A DNA stretch of 64,000 nt from an uncultured Paracoccus sp. (GCF_945915435.1 NZ_CAMEFG010000003.1:1-64000), one strand, 5' to 3'; shown: positions 20,815 through 30,645, counted from the first letter of the stretch. Numbers and translations are program-made. Notes: generated by a model not told the origin, from the letters alone.

Positions 20815-21414
20815 TCAGCGGCCAGGTGCGCCGGGGTTGGGCACGGCGGGAATGTCCGAGGGATCGGTCGCGGGGCCGGCGTCCGCCGGGGCTGCCTGCG
20901 CCATGCCGACCGTCTCGGCCAGCCGGCCGCCCGCGAAGGCGTCGCGCAGGCGCTGCTCATCGGCCTCGGACAGCGAGGTTTGCAGCACCCGCCCGCGCTT
21001 GTGGAAGCCTTCCAGCCGCGCCAGCACCTTGTCGGCGGTCATCTTGCGCAGCAGGATGAACACGGCCGAGCCGCCGGGGACGATGGCATGGCCGACCTCG
21101 CGCATGAAATCGTCGTTGATCCCGATATCGGTGAAGCGCCCGGCCAGCGCACCCGCGCCCGCACCCACGGCGGCGCCAAGCAACGGGTTGAGAAACAGCA
21201 TCCCGACCAGCGTTCCCCAGAAACCGCCGCCAAGCGCGCCCGCGGCGGTCAGGTTGACGGCCTGGTGCAACTGGATGTCGTCTTCGGCGCTGCGGGTGGC
21301 GACGACGGCGTCCTCCAGCTCCAGCAGGTATTCCTTTTGCATCTTGACCAGTTCGGCGCGCAGCTCGAACCCGGTGGCTTCGTCTTCAAAGGCGATGACG
21401 ATCAACTCGGACAT
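20815..21414 (-). CDS. DUF1269 family membrane protein
   Basis: A 199-residue protein starting MSELIVIAFEDEATGFELR, typical of DUF1269. A glycine-rich hydrophobic hairpin (GGGFWGTLVGMLFLNPLLGA, then AVGAGAGALAG) sits in the middle, and the C-terminus is low-complexity Ala/Pro. The function of the family is unknown. It lies downstream of gltB, separated from it by a terminator. Confidence 0.85.
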   Translation of the reverse strand: MSELIVIAFEDEATGFELRAELVKMQKEYLLELEDAVVATRSAEDDIQLHQAVNLTAAGALGGGFWGTLVGMLFLNPLLGAAVGAGAGALAGRFTDIGINDDFMREVGHAIVPGGSAVFILLRKMTADKVLARLEGFHKRGRVLQTSLSEADEQRLRDAFAGGRLAETVGMAQAAPADAGPATDPSDIPAVPNPGAPGR

Positions 21415-21510
21415 GGCGGGTCGTCCTTTCTGAATGTTTTCCGATCTGGCAACGCGCGGGCCGTCCTTCGCGTTCCGTCCGGGGCGGGGACAGGATGTCG
21501 CAATGAAAGA

Positions 21511-21531
21511 GGGGCGGCACCGGGCCGCCCC
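21511..21531 (-). terminator. terminator after gltB
   Basis: An 8-bp GC-rich stem (GGGGCGGC / GCCGCCCC) with a five-base loop lies ten bases past the gltB stop. On the minus strand it is followed by TCTTTC, a short pyrimidine run. Confidence 0.6.
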
Positions 21532-21541
21532 TTCGCCTTCG

Positions 21542-24500
21542 TCATTCGGCGGGCATGGCTGCGGGCATATCGGTCAGCGGATAGGGCAGGTGGGGCAGCA
21601 TCTCGCGCGGGCAGAGTTGCAGGAAATGCGCCTTCTCGACCGCCCAATGCGTCAGGATTTCCGCCGCGCGCTGCGAGCCTGTCTCGCGCCGGTGCGCCTC
21701 GATCAGGTCGCGCAGCCGGTTTTCCCAATGGGGCTGCGTGACGGGACAGGTGACCAGGGTTTCGTGGTTGATGTATTCCGATGCGATGCCCTGCGGATCA
21801 TAGAGCCAGGCCATGCCGCCGGTCATGCCCGCGCCGAAATTCGCCCCGATCCGGCCCAGGATCACAGCGACGCCGCCGGTCATGTATTCGCAACCATTGG
21901 TGCCGCAACCCTCGATCACCGCCTCGGCGCCCGAGTTGCGGACCGCGAAACGCTCGCCCGCGCGGCCTGCGGCGAACAGCTTGCCCGCCGTCGCGCCGTA
22001 AAGGACGGTGTTGCCGATGATGGTGTTGTCGGATTCGACCAGCGGGCTGCCCATCGAGGGGCGCACGGTGATGATGCCGCCCGACAGGCCCTTGCCGACG
22101 TAATCGTTTGCGTCGCCCGCGACCTCGATCTTCAGTCCGGGTGCCGCGAAGGCGCCAAGCGACTGGCCCGCGTTGCCCGTCAGGCGGATCGTCAGGTGGT
22201 CGGGTTGCAGGTCGTTGCGCATCCCGAAGGTCTGCACGATCATGCTGGAAGTGCGCGTCCCCACCGTCCGCTGGGTGTTGCGGATGGCATAGGAAAGCTG
22301 CATCTTTTCGCCGTCGCTGAAGAAGCGTTCCGCGTCGCGCACGATTTCGGCGTCCAGCGTGTCGGGCACCGCATTGCGCGGGCGCGAACGGTCGTAGACG
22401 ATCTTGTCCCAGCCATCGACGGTGATCAGCAGCGGGTTCAGGTCCAGGTCGTCCAGCCCCTGGTCGCCCCGGCTGACCTGGGTGAGCAGATCGGCGCGCC
22501 CGATCACCTCGTCAAGGCTGCGCGCGCCGATGGCGGCCAGCAGTTCGCGCACCTCTTGGGCGTAGAAGGTGATCAGGTTCACCACCTTGTCGGCGCTGCC
22601 CGTGAACATGGCGCGCAGCTTTTCATCCTGCGTGCAGACGCCCACGGGACAGGTGTTCGACTGGCATTGGCGCACCATGATGCAGCCCATCGCGATCAGG
22701 GCGGCAGTGCCGATGCCGTATTCCTCGGCCCCCATCATCGCCGCCATGACGATATCGCGGCCCGTGCGCAGGCCGCCATCGGTGCGCAGGGTCACCCGTT
22801 CGCGCAGGCGGTTCATGGCCAGCACCTGATGGGCTTCGGTCAGGCCCATCTCCCACGGCAGGCCCGCGAACTTGATGCTGGTCGAGGGGCTGGCACCGGT
22901 CCCGCCGTTGTGGCCGGAAATCAGGATCACGTCCGCCTTGGCCTTGGCCACGCCCGCCGCGATGGTGCCGACACCGCTGGATGCGACCAGCTTCACCGTG
23001 ATCTTGGCGCGTGGGTTGATCTGCTTCAGGTCATAGATCAACTGCGCCAGGTCCTCGATGGAATAGATATCGTGGTGCGGCGGGGGGCTGATCAGCGTCA
23101 CCCCCGGCGTCGAGTGGCGCAGCCGCGCGATCAGCTTGGTGACCTTCATGCCGGGCAACTGCCCGCCCTCGCCGGGTTTGGCGCCTTGGGCGACCTTGAT
23201 TTCCAGCTCTTCGCAGGCGTTCAGGTATTCCGCCGTGACGCCGAAGCGGCCGCTGGCGACCTGCTTGATCTTGGCGCAGGGGTTGTCGCCATTGGGCAGC
23301 GGGTGGCTGTGGGCCGGGTCCTCGCCGCCCTCGCCCGAATCGGATTTCGCGCCGATGCGGTTCATGGCGATGTTCAGCGTCATATGCGCCTCGGGCGACA
23401 GCGCGCCAAGCGACATGCCGGGGGTCACGAAGCGCTTGCGGATACTGGTGATGCTTTCCACTTCCTCGATCGGCACCGGCTTGCCAAGCGGCTTGATGTC
23501 CAAGAGGTCGCGGATATGGATGGGCGGATTGGCCCGCATCGCGGCGCTGTATTGCTTCCAGACGTCATAGGATGCCTTTTCGCAGGCCTGTTGCAGCAGG
23601 CGCATGGTGCCGGCTTCCCAGGCGTGTTTTTCGCCCGTGCGCCGCGCCTTGTAGAAGCCGCCCACCGGCAGCAGGTCGGGGGCGGGACCGGCGAAGCCCT
23701 TGGCGTGGGCCTCGACCAGCTTGGCTTGCAGCCCGTGCAGCCCGATGCCCGAGATGCGCGAATGCATGCCGGGGAAATATTCCGCGACCAGCGCGCGCGA
23801 CAGGCCCACCGCCTCGAAGTTCAGCCCGCCGCGATAGGACGAGACGACCGAGATCCCCATCTTGGCCATGATCTTCAGCAAGCCGCCGTCGATGGCGTTG
23901 CGGTAGCGGGCCATGATCTGGGCCAGGTCGCCCCCCAGCAGCCCGCGCCGGATCCGGTCGGCCAGCGTGGCCTGCGCCAGGTAGGGGTTCACCGTGGTCG
24001 CGCCGCAGCCGACCAGCACCGCCACGTCATGCGGGTCGATGCAGTCGGACGCGCGCACGTTCAGCGAACAGAAGGTCCGCAGCCCCTTGCGCGTCAGCCA
24101 GCTATGGACCGCGCTGGTTGCAAGGATCATCGGCACGCCAAGGCGCCTTGCCGAGGTGTTTTCGTCCGTCAGCACGATATGGCTTTCGCCCGAACGCACG
24201 GCATCCTCGGCGTCCAGACGGATGCGCGACAGCGCCCCGGCCAGCGCGTCGGGGCCGTCGGCCTCGAATGTGCAGTCGATGCGGCGGACCTGTTCGGGGA
24301 ACATGCTGGCCAGTTCCTGAAATTCGCCATCTGCCAGGAAGGGGCTTTCCAGCATGGTGATCTCGGTCTGGCTGCTGCTTTCGTCCAGCACGTTCTTCAG
24401 GTTGCCGAACCTCGTGCGCAGGCTCATCACGCGGGTTTCGCGCAAGGAGTCGATGGGCGGGTTCGTGACCTGGCTGAAGTTCTGGCGGAAGTAATGCGAC

Positions 24501-26080
24501 AGCGGGCGATACTGGCGCGACAGCACCGCGGGCGGCGTGTCGTCGCCCATCGAGGCCAGCGGCTCCTTCCCGTCCTCGGCCATCGGCGCCAGGATGGTTT
24601 CGATCAATTCGTCCGAATATCCGGCGGCGGTCTGGCGGCGGCGCAGATCCTCGCCGGAATACATGCCGGATTCGGGAAGCTGCTCCATCAGGGCCGAGGG
24701 CTGGACGACCTTTTGCACCCAATCGCCGAAGGGCAGGCTGGCGGCCAGCCGGTCCTTGATCTCGCGGTCGTGGTAAAGGCGGCCGTCGGCCATGTCGACG
24801 GCGATCATCTGGCCGGGGCCAAGCGCGCCCTTTTCCACGACGCCGGATTCGTCGACCGGCACCATGCCCACCTCGGAACCCGCGATCAGCAGCCCGTCGC
24901 CGGTCACGACATAGCGCATCGGGCGCAAGCCGTTGCGGTCCAGCCCCCCGCAGACCCAACGCCCGTCGGTCATGGCCAGCGCGGCGGGGCCGTCCCACGG
25001 CTCCATCACCGCGTTGCAATAGGCATACATGTCGGCCCATGCCTTGGGCATGTCGGTGGTGGTCTTGGACCAGGCCTCGGGGACCAGCATGGTCTTGGTC
25101 ATGGGCGCGGAACGGCCCGAGCGGACCAGCACCTCGAACACCGCATCCAGCGCGGCGCTGTCTGAGGAACCCGCCGGCACGATGGGCTTGATGTCCTCGG
25201 CCATCTCGCCGAAGGCGTTCGAGGCCATGCGGATCTCGTGGCTGCGCAGCCAGTTCAGGTTGCCCTTCAGCGTGTTGATCTCGCCGTTATGGGCCAGCAT
25301 GCGGAAGGGCTGGGCCAGCCACCATTGCGGAAAGGTGTTGGTCGAATAACGCTGGTGATAGATCGCGAAACCGCTCTCGAAGCGTTCGTCCTTCAGGTCG
25401 GGATAGAACTCGGCCACCTGCTCGGCCAGCATCATCCCCTTGTAGATGATGGACCTGCACGACAGCGAGGCGAAGTAAAGCCCCGCGACCTGCGCCATGA
25501 TCGCCGCGCGCTCGATCCGGCGGCGGATGACGTAAAGCTCGCGCTCGAAGGTTTCCTCGTCGATGGGCTTTTCGCAGCGGATCAGGATCTGCTCGATTTC
25601 CGGGCGGGTGGCGTTTGCCTTTTCGCCAAGGACGGCGGTGTTCACCGGGACGTGGCGCCAGCCGTAGATGTAATGGCCCATGCGCAGGACCTCGGATTCC
25701 ACGATGGTCCGGCAGGCTTCTTGCGCGGTGAAATCGGTGCGCGGCAGAAAGACCTGGCCCACCGCGATCAACTTGCCCTGGTCGGGTTCGTGGCCGGTGC
25801 GGCGCACCTGGTCGTAGAAGAAGGGCACGGGGATCTGGACATGGATGCCCGCGCCGTCGCCGGTCTTGCCGTCGGCATCGACGGCGCCGCGGTGCCAGAT
25901 GGCCTTGAGCGCCTCGATCCCGCTTTCGACGACCTTGCGGCTGGGTTTGCCGTCCAGCGACACCACCAGCCCGACCCCGCAGGACGAATGTTCGTCATCG
26001 GTGCGGTAAAGCGAGTTCTCGGCCATCCAGCGGCGGCGGGCTTCCTCGGCCCGGACCCAGTTCTGGTCGTATTCGGTCAT
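21542..26080 (-). CDS. gltB: glutamate synthase (NADPH) large subunit
   Basis: Makes two glutamates from glutamine and 2-oxoglutarate in the cytoplasm; 1,512 residues, full length. The class-II amidotransferase domain begins at the cysteine in DEHSSCGVGLVVS (about residue 34, exposed by propeptide removal). The central domain and FMN-binding synthase domain follow (GGTGASPSTSIKFAGLPWE region), with cluster-type cysteines (MVRQCQSNTCPVGVCTQD), and the C-terminal GXGXG beta-helix region ends the protein. AAGGAGC precedes the ATG at 26080. The small subunit gltD lies upstream in the same operon, with one extra gene between. Confidence 0.97.
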   Translation of the reverse strand: MTEYDQNWVRAEEARRRWMAENSLYRTDDEHSSCGVGLVVSLDGKPSRKVVESGIEALKAIWHRGAVDADGKTGDGAGIHVQIPVPFFYDQVRRTGHEPDQGKLIAVGQVFLPRTDFTAQEACRTIVESEVLRMGHYIYGWRHVPVNTAVLGEKANATRPEIEQILIRCEKPIDEETFERELYVIRRRIERAAIMAQVAGLYFASLSCRSIIYKGMMLAEQVAEFYPDLKDERFESGFAIYHQRYSTNTFPQWWLAQPFRMLAHNGEINTLKGNLNWLRSHEIRMASNAFGEMAEDIKPIVPAGSSDSAALDAVFEVLVRSGRSAPMTKTMLVPEAWSKTTTDMPKAWADMYAYCNAVMEPWDGPAALAMTDGRWVCGGLDRNGLRPMRYVVTGDGLLIAGSEVGMVPVDESGVVEKGALGPGQMIAVDMADGRLYHDREIKDRLAASLPFGDWVQKVVQPSALMEQLPESGMYSGEDLRRRQTAAGYSDELIETILAPMAEDGKEPLASMGDDTPPAVLSRQYRPLSHYFRQNFSQVTNPPIDSLRETRVMSLRTRFGNLKNVLDESSSQTEITMLESPFLADGEFQELASMFPEQVRRIDCTFEADGPDALAGALSRIRLDAEDAVRSGESHIVLTDENTSARRLGVPMILATSAVHSWLTRKGLRTFCSLNVRASDCIDPHDVAVLVGCGATTVNPYLAQATLADRIRRGLLGGDLAQIMARYRNAIDGGLLKIMAKMGISVVSSYRGGLNFEAVGLSRALVAEYFPGMHSRISGIGLHGLQAKLVEAHAKGFAGPAPDLLPVGGFYKARRTGEKHAWEAGTMRLLQQACEKASYDVWKQYSAAMRANPPIHIRDLLDIKPLGKPVPIEEVESITSIRKRFVTPGMSLGALSPEAHMTLNIAMNRIGAKSDSGEGGEDPAHSHPLPNGDNPCAKIKQVASGRFGVTAEYLNACEELEIKVAQGAKPGEGGQLPGMKVTKLIARLRHSTPGVTLISPPPHHDIYSIEDLAQLIYDLKQINPRAKITVKLVASSGVGTIAAGVAKAKADVILISGHNGGTGASPSTSIKFAGLPWEMGLTEAHQVLAMNRLRERVTLRTDGGLRTGRDIVMAAMMGAEEYGIGTAALIAMGCIMVRQCQSNTCPVGVCTQDEKLRAMFTGSADKVVNLITFYAQEVRELLAAIGARSLDEVIGRADLLTQVSRGDQGLDDLDLNPLLITVDGWDKIVYDRSRPRNAVPDTLDAEIVRDAERFFSDGEKMQLSYAIRNTQRTVGTRTSSMIVQTFGMRNDLQPDHLTIRLTGNAGQSLGAFAAPGLKIEVAGDANDYVGKGLSGGIITVRPSMGSPLVESDNTIIGNTVLYGATAGKLFAAGRAGERFAVRNSGAEAVIEGCGTNGCEYMTGGVAVILGRIGANFGAGMTGGMAWLYDPQGIASEYINHETLVTCPVTQPHWENRLRDLIEAHRRETGSQRAAEILTHWAVEKAHFLQLCPREMLPHLPYPLTDMPAAMPAE

Positions 26081-26118
26081 GGCTTGCTCCTTGAGGCTGG
26101 CCGGAAAGGGGGTCGCGC

Positions 26119-26850
26119 TCACAGCCTGGCGCCCCGGTCGGGCAGGGTGACGGGCAGGGCGGGGGTCAGCCCGACCATCTGCATGTTGCAATCGTATTGG
26201 GGGGTCGTGTCGCCAAAGCCGGGCTGGCCGGGAAAGGCGAAGGTGACGGGGCTGTCGTTGCTGTCCTCGACGCGCCCGGTCCAGTCGCTGGTCGTCTCGG
26301 TCCCGCCATAAAAGCGGCCATGCGCGCGGCTGACGAACTGGCTGCCCTTGCGGTGGATCAGCAGATCGCCGCTTTCGGAAAATGTGCGCAGGTCGAATTC
26401 GGTCACTTCCAGCGGCACGCCGCCTATATCGCGCCTTTCGCCGGTCAGCACGTCATGGCCGATGTGGCGCAGGCGCTCGCCCGAGTTCGAGCGGGTCCAG
26501 AAGTCGAAATCGTCGCGCCCGGTTTCCAGCAGGTTCGAGAAAGAGGCGTGGTTCGCCGCCTCCGGCTCCAGCGTGTCGGACAGGCCGCTGCGCAGGTTGG
26601 TGCTTTCCATCCAGCGGGTTTCCTTGTCGATGCGCGATTCGAAGACCGCGCCGTCCTGCGTGAAGATGGTCACGCGCTGGTCGCCCGGCGCATCGGCGTC
26701 GCAGCGGTAATGCTGCGATACGGTGCAGGAACGGTTCTGCACGGTGATTTCCAGCCGACAGCCCTGCGGCGGGGTGAAACTGGCCCCAAGCGCGGGCGCG
26801 GCCAGCGCGGACAGGGCGGCGGCGGTGATGGCAAGGCGGATCGGCAGCAT
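26119..26850 (-). CDS. secreted protein of unknown function inside the gltD-gltB operon
   Basis: A 243-residue protein with a clear signal peptide (MLPIRLAITAAALSALAAPA, cleavage after ALG). The mature part has four cysteines, three near the start (CRLEITVQNRSC, HYRC) and one near the end (YDC), suggesting periplasmic disulfides. I do not recognise a characterised family. It starts twelve bases after the gltD stop with an AAAGGAAC ribosome site, and gltB begins 38 bases after its stop, so it is almost certainly cotranscribed with glutamate synthase. Confidence 0.82.
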   Translation of the reverse strand: MLPIRLAITAAALSALAAPALGASFTPPQGCRLEITVQNRSCTVSQHYRCDADAPGDQRVTIFTQDGAVFESRIDKETRWMESTNLRSGLSDTLEPEAANHASFSNLLETGRDDFDFWTRSNSGERLRHIGHDVLTGERRDIGGVPLEVTEFDLRTFSESGDLLIHRKGSQFVSRAHGRFYGGTETTSDWTGRVEDSNDSPVTFAFPGQPGFGDTTPQYDCNMQMVGLTPALPVTLPDRGARL

Positions 26851-26861
26851 ATCGGTTCCTT

Positions 26862-28277
26862 TCATTCGGCGGCAAAGCGCGACGCATCGCCAAGATATTC
26901 TGCAATGGATGCGGCGGCTTCGCGACCGTCCCGAATGGCCCAGACGACAAGGCTGGCCCCGCGCACGATATCGCCGACGGCATAGACGCCCGGAATGCTG
27001 GTCGCGTGGCCCGCATCGGCGCGGATCGTGCCCCAGCGGGTCAGTTCCAGCCCCTCGGCGCCCCACAGGCGGGGCAGGTCCTCGGGTTCGAACCCAAGCG
27101 CCTCGATCACCATGTCGGCGGGTTCGTCGTAATCGGCGCCCTCGATGGGTTCGGGGCTGCGCCGGCCCGAGACATCGGGCGCGCCAAGCCGCATCCGGCG
27201 GACGCGGACCGAACCCGCATCCAGCCCGGCAGGGGCGGAAAGCCAGCCGAATTCGACGCCCTCTTCCTCGGCGTTCTGGACCTCGCGCTGGCTGCCGGGC
27301 ATGTTGGCGCGGTCGCGGCGATAGAGGCACTTGACCGATGCCGCGCCCTGCCGGATCGCGGTGCGCAGGCAGTCCATCGCGGTGTCGCCGCCGCCGATGA
27401 CGACGACGCGCTTGCCTGCCGCGTTCAGCGTCCCGTCCTGATATTCGGGCACCTCGTCGCCAAGATCGACCCGGTTCGAGGCGGTCAGGTAGTCCAGCGC
27501 CCGCAAGGTGGCGCCCGCGCTGTCAAGCCCCAGGTTGCGCGTCTTGTAGACGCCCGTGGCGATCAGCACCGCGTCGTGGCGGCCCCGGATGGCGTCGAAG
27601 CTGATGTCCTCGCCCACCTTCTGGTTCAGCACGAATTCGACGCCGCCCTGCGCCAGATGGGCGTTGCGGCGCTCGACCACGGGCTTTTCCAGCTTGAAGC
27701 CGGGGATGCCGTAGATCAGCAGCCCGCCCGCGCGGTCGTGGCGGTCGTAGACGGTGACCTGAAAGCCCATGCGGCGCAACTGGTCGGCGGCGGCCAGCCC
27801 GCCCGGACCCGCGCCGATGATGCCGATGGATTCGGGGCGTTCGACCGTGGGGGCGATGGGGCGGACCCAGCCTTCTTCCCATGCGGTGTCTGTCAGGTAT
27901 TTCTCGATCGCGCCGATGGTGACGGTGCCGTGGCCGGATTGCTCGATCACGCAGCTTCCTTCGCACAGCCGGTCCTGCGGGCAGATGCGGCCGCAGATCT
28001 CGGGGAAGGTGTTGGTGCTTTGGCTGCGCAGATAGGCCTCTTGGGTGCGGCCCTCGGCGGTCAGGCGCAGCCAGTCGGGGATGTCGTTTTCCAGCGGGCA
28101 ATGGGACTGGCAATAGGGCACGCCGCATTGGCTGCACCGGCTGGCCTGTTCGGTCGCCTTGGTGGCGGCGAATTCGCGGTAGATCTCGTGGAAATCGCCG
28201 GTGCGGTCGGTCGCCTCGCGCTTTTCGGGCATCTGCCGCCCGATGGTGACGAATTTGAGCATGTTCTGCGTGGCCAT
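26862..28277 (-). CDS. gltD: glutamate synthase small subunit (NADPH-dependent)
   Basis: FAD/iron-sulfur electron-input subunit of glutamate synthase; 471 residues. The N-terminal cluster motifs (CSQCGVPYCQSHCP and CGRICPQDRLCEGSC) are followed by the FAD-binding GAGPGGLAAADQL and the NADPH-binding VVIGGGDTAMDCLRTA. The C-terminal GDIVRGASLVVWAI is typical. It is the first gene of the gltD-unknown-gltB operon, and the upstream 206 bases carry a pair of direct repeats. Confidence 0.97.
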   Translation of the reverse strand: MATQNMLKFVTIGRQMPEKREATDRTGDFHEIYREFAATKATEQASRCSQCGVPYCQSHCPLENDIPDWLRLTAEGRTQEAYLRSQSTNTFPEICGRICPQDRLCEGSCVIEQSGHGTVTIGAIEKYLTDTAWEEGWVRPIAPTVERPESIGIIGAGPGGLAAADQLRRMGFQVTVYDRHDRAGGLLIYGIPGFKLEKPVVERRNAHLAQGGVEFVLNQKVGEDISFDAIRGRHDAVLIATGVYKTRNLGLDSAGATLRALDYLTASNRVDLGDEVPEYQDGTLNAAGKRVVVIGGGDTAMDCLRTAIRQGAASVKCLYRRDRANMPGSQREVQNAEEEGVEFGWLSAPAGLDAGSVRVRRMRLGAPDVSGRRSPEPIEGADYDEPADMVIEALGFEPEDLPRLWGAEGLELTRWGTIRADAGHATSIPGVYAVGDIVRGASLVVWAIRDGREAAASIAEYLGDASRFAAE

Positions 28278-28340
28278 CGCTGCGCAACCCTTCCGGTGGT
28301 GGTGTCACCGGCAGGGATATAGGCAGCGATGCCGAAAATA

Positions 28341-28436
28341 AAGTCAGTAAAGCTTACCTAATGTCGTTTTATTTTATGCTGGCTGGCTGCGCGCGCGATT
28401 TTTTCGATAAATTTAAGTCAGTAGATATTACCTAAT
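28341..28436. promoter_or_regulatory. pair of 22-bp direct repeats upstream of gltD (candidate operator)
   Basis: Two copies, at 28341-28362 and 28415-28436, read AAGTCAGTA-N4-TTACCTAAT. All 18 outer bases are identical and only the central four differ. They are spaced 74 bases start to start in an AT-rich stretch unlike the surrounding DNA. The GTA...TAC arms give each copy partial dyad symmetry, as expected for a dimeric regulator. I cannot name the protein. Confidence 0.75.
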
Positions 28437-28483
28437 TTGCAGGAAACCAGAAGGAACGGCTGTTCCGACGGTGATTCGTCAGA

Positions 28484-29320
28484 TCAGATTGCCGGAATCC
28501 GGCCCGTCAGCAGCAGCGCGAAGATCAGCAGCCCCAACCCGATGCGATACCAGACGAAGGGAAAATAGCTGCGGGTCGAGACCAGCCTGAGGAAACCGAT
28601 GATCACCGCATAGCCGACCACGAAGGCGATCAGCGTGGCCATCGCGGTTTCCCACCAGCCGACGGGGTTCTCCTGCCCCATGCTGCGGAAAAGCTGGTAA
28701 AAGCCCGAGCCGAAGACGGCGGGCACGGCCAGCAGGAAGGAATAGCGCGCCGCGGCCTCGCGCGTGTAGCCCATCAGCAGCCCGGCGGTGATCGTGCCCC
28801 CCGAACGCGAGACGCCGGGGATCAGCGCCATCGCCTGTGCAAAGCCAAAGATGATGCCGTGGCCCCATGTCAGCCGGTCCAGCGTCTGGACCTTGCGCCC
28901 CACCCGGTCGGCGATGCCCAGCAGGATACCGAACACGATCAGCGCCGTCGCGGTGATGTAGAGGTTGCGCAGCCCCGTCTCGATCTGGTCCTTGAACAGC
29001 AGGCCAAGCACCACGATGGGCAGCGATCCGATGAAGATCAGCCAGCCCAAGCGCACGTCGTCGGCGTTGGCGGTCCGGTCGCGCATCAGCACGCGCGACA
29101 GCCAGGCTCCGGCGATGCGGCGGATGTCGGACCAGAAATAGACCAGCACGGCGGTCTCGGTCCCGATCTGGGTGATGGCGGTGAAGGCCGCCCCCGGATC
29201 GGCGCCCGAGGGCAGGAATTCCCCCGCGATGCGCAGATGCGCGCTGGAGGAAATCGGCAGGAACTCGGTCAGCCCCTGCAACAGGCCAAGGATCGCGGCA
29301 TCCAGCCAGCTTACCGTCAT
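28484..29320 (-). CDS. uppP: undecaprenyl-diphosphate phosphatase
   Basis: Integral-membrane phosphatase (BacA/UppP) of 278 residues that recycles the lipid carrier for cell-wall and surface-polysaccharide synthesis. The two signature regions are present: [14 protein letters not shown] near the N-terminus and [12 protein letters not shown] in the middle. About eight hydrophobic helices are seen. It is separated from gltD by the repeat-bearing gap, and a hairpin separates it from the upstream reductase gene. Confidence 0.96.
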   Translation of the reverse strand: MTVSWLDAAILGLLQGLTEFLPISSSAHLRIAGEFLPSGADPGAAFTAITQIGTETAVLVYFWSDIRRIAGAWLSRVLMRDRTANADDVRLGWLIFIGSLPIVVLGLLFKDQIETGLRNLYITATALIVFGILLGIADRVGRKVQTLDRLTWGHGIIFGFAQAMALIPGVSRSGGTITAGLLMGYTREAAARYSFLLAVPAVFGSGFYQLFRSMGQENPVGWWETAMATLIAFVVGYAVIIGFLRLVSTRSYFPFVWYRIGLGLLIFALLLTGRIPAI

Positions 29321-29360
29321 TGTTTCGTCCCCCGTTCTTTTACAGCGGAGGTGTAAGATC

Positions 29361-29389
29361 GCGGGCCGCCGATTGGAAGGGCGGCCCGC
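29361..29389 (-). terminator. GC-rich hairpin after the NDUFA9-like gene
   Basis: A perfect 10-bp stem (GCGGGCCGCC / GGCGGCCCGC) with a nine-base loop lies ten bases beyond the stop of the reductase gene on the minus strand. It has no T-run, so it is a possible weak or Rho-assisted terminator. Confidence 0.45.
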
Positions 29390-29398
29390 CGTATCGCA

Positions 29399-30391
29399 TC
29401 AGTTGCGGCGCAACTGGCTGGCCGAATCCGTGATCGCGTCATATTGGCCCGCGGGCCGGAAGCGCCACAGATATTCCCCGATCACCGTCGAGGGCGCGGC
29501 GGGCACGATCCCCAGTTCGGCAAAGCCGCGCGCATCGGGTGCGGGCAGGTTGTCGCGGCGCAGCGTGCGGACTTGGTCGCGGGTCAGGAACTTGTTGTAG
29601 AACAGCCCCCCCGTCACGATCTGCGCGATGTCCAGCACACCCCCCGCGATGCCCGCGATCCAGTTGGGCAGGCCAAGGACGAGGCGGCGGCGGTCCACCG
29701 CCTGAAGCACCTGCCGGGCGGCGTCGCGCATGGTCAGGACCTCGGGTCCGGCCAGTTCGTAGGTGCCGGGTTCGACCTGTCCGGCGGCGGCGCGGGCGGC
29801 GACCTGCGCCACGTCCATCACATGGACGGGCTGCACGCGGGTCCTTGCGGCGGGAACGAACATGACGGGACCAAGCCGCGACAGCGCGGCCAGCCGGTTA
29901 TAGAAGGTGTCGTCCGATCCGAAGATGACCGAGGGCCGCAGGATCACCGCATCGGGGCGATGTTCCAGCACGGTCTTTTCGCCCTCGGCCTTGGTCCGGG
30001 CATATTGGCTGTCGGACGATTCGTCCGCGCCAAGGGCCGAGATATGGACGAAATGCGCCACGCCCTGCTCTGCCGACAGCCGCGCGACGCGCCCGGCGGC
30101 CTCGACATGGATGTTCTGGAAGGTGTTGGGACCGCGGCGGCCCAGGATGCCCACGCAGTTCACCACGCCATCCGCCCCGGCCATCGCCGCGCGGACCGAG
30201 CCGTCGTCGCGCACGTTGCACAGGACCGGCTCGACCTGGCCGGGGGCGCCGTAGGTGCGCACCACGCCGGCCTCGTGCGGGCGGCGGACGGCGACGCGGA
30301 TGCGATAACCCTCGGCGGCCAGAATCCGCGTGATCTGTCTGCCGAGAAATCCCGAACCGCCATAGACGGTCAGCAGTTTGGCTGCACTCAT
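29399..30391 (-). CDS. NDUFA9-like NAD(P)-binding protein (complex I-associated SDR)
   Basis: Atypical short-chain dehydrogenase/reductase of 330 residues with the nucleotide-binding [15 protein letters not shown] at the N-terminus, [15 protein letters not shown] and a YxxxK-like YARTKAEGE. The pattern matches the alphaproteobacterial relatives of mitochondrial complex I accessory subunit NDUFA9. A role in complex I assembly or ubiquinone metabolism is usual for the family but not shown here. It is transcribed away from tRNA-Leu. Confidence 0.85.
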   Translation of the reverse strand: MSAAKLLTVYGGSGFLGRQITRILAAEGYRIRVAVRRPHEAGVVRTYGAPGQVEPVLCNVRDDGSVRAAMAGADGVVNCVGILGRRGPNTFQNIHVEAAGRVARLSAEQGVAHFVHISALGADESSDSQYARTKAEGEKTVLEHRPDAVILRPSVIFGSDDTFYNRLAALSRLGPVMFVPAARTRVQPVHVMDVAQVAARAAAGQVEPGTYELAGPEVLTMRDAARQVLQAVDRRRLVLGLPNWIAGIAGGVLDIAQIVTGGLFYNKFLTRDQVRTLRRDNLPAPDARGFAELGIVPAAPSTVIGEYLWRFRPAGQYDAITDSASQLRRN

Positions 30392-30515
30392 GCGCCGCTC
30401 CTTTTCATAGGTGCTTCCTGCTCATTACCCAAGCGAAGGGCGCGCGGCAAGCGTGGCGGCGTGCCGCGACCGCGAACCGATTTGCGAAAAAAGTGAAAAT
30501 CACGCGCGACCCCCG

Positions 30516-30542
30516 TTGACACCCCCGGCAAGCGGGTCTAAT
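30516..30542 (+). promoter_or_regulatory. promoter of tRNA-Leu
   Basis: A perfect TTGACA -35 box (30516-30521) and TCTAAT (30537-30542, five of six matches) lie 15 bases apart, directly upstream of the tRNA. The spacing is shorter than the usual 17, but the position and hexamers fit a stable-RNA promoter. Confidence 0.6.
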
Positions 30543-30560
30543 TCCCGCCTCACGACACCG

Positions 30561-30645
30561 GCCCAGGTGGCGGAATTGGTAGACGCGCACGGTTCAGGTC
30601 CGTGTGCCGCAAGGCGTGGAGGTTCGAGTCCTCTCCTGGGCACCA
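30561..30645 (+). tRNA. tRNA-Leu (anticodon CAG)
   Basis: An 85-base cloverleaf with a 7-bp acceptor stem (GCCCAGG / CCTGGGC) and encoded CCA. The D-loop has GGTAGAC, the anticodon stem CACGG/CCGTG encloses TTCAGGT with anticodon CAG at 30595-30597, and a long variable arm is typical of class II tRNA-Leu. The T-arm carries GGTTCGAGTCC. It reads CUG, the dominant leucine codon in these genes. Confidence 0.97.

Noticed and set aside
21434..25165. 1,243-codon open frame on the plus strand
   Set aside because: It lies wholly antisense to gltB, whose domains and ribosome site are clear. The translation is His/Gln/Arg/Ala-rich low-complexity sequence typical of the reverse frame of GC-rich genes.
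30561..30645. tRNA-Leu as an integration site
   Set aside because: No integrase gene, no direct repeat of the tRNA 3' end and no foreign-looking DNA lie next to it; the downstream hairpin is an ordinary terminator.
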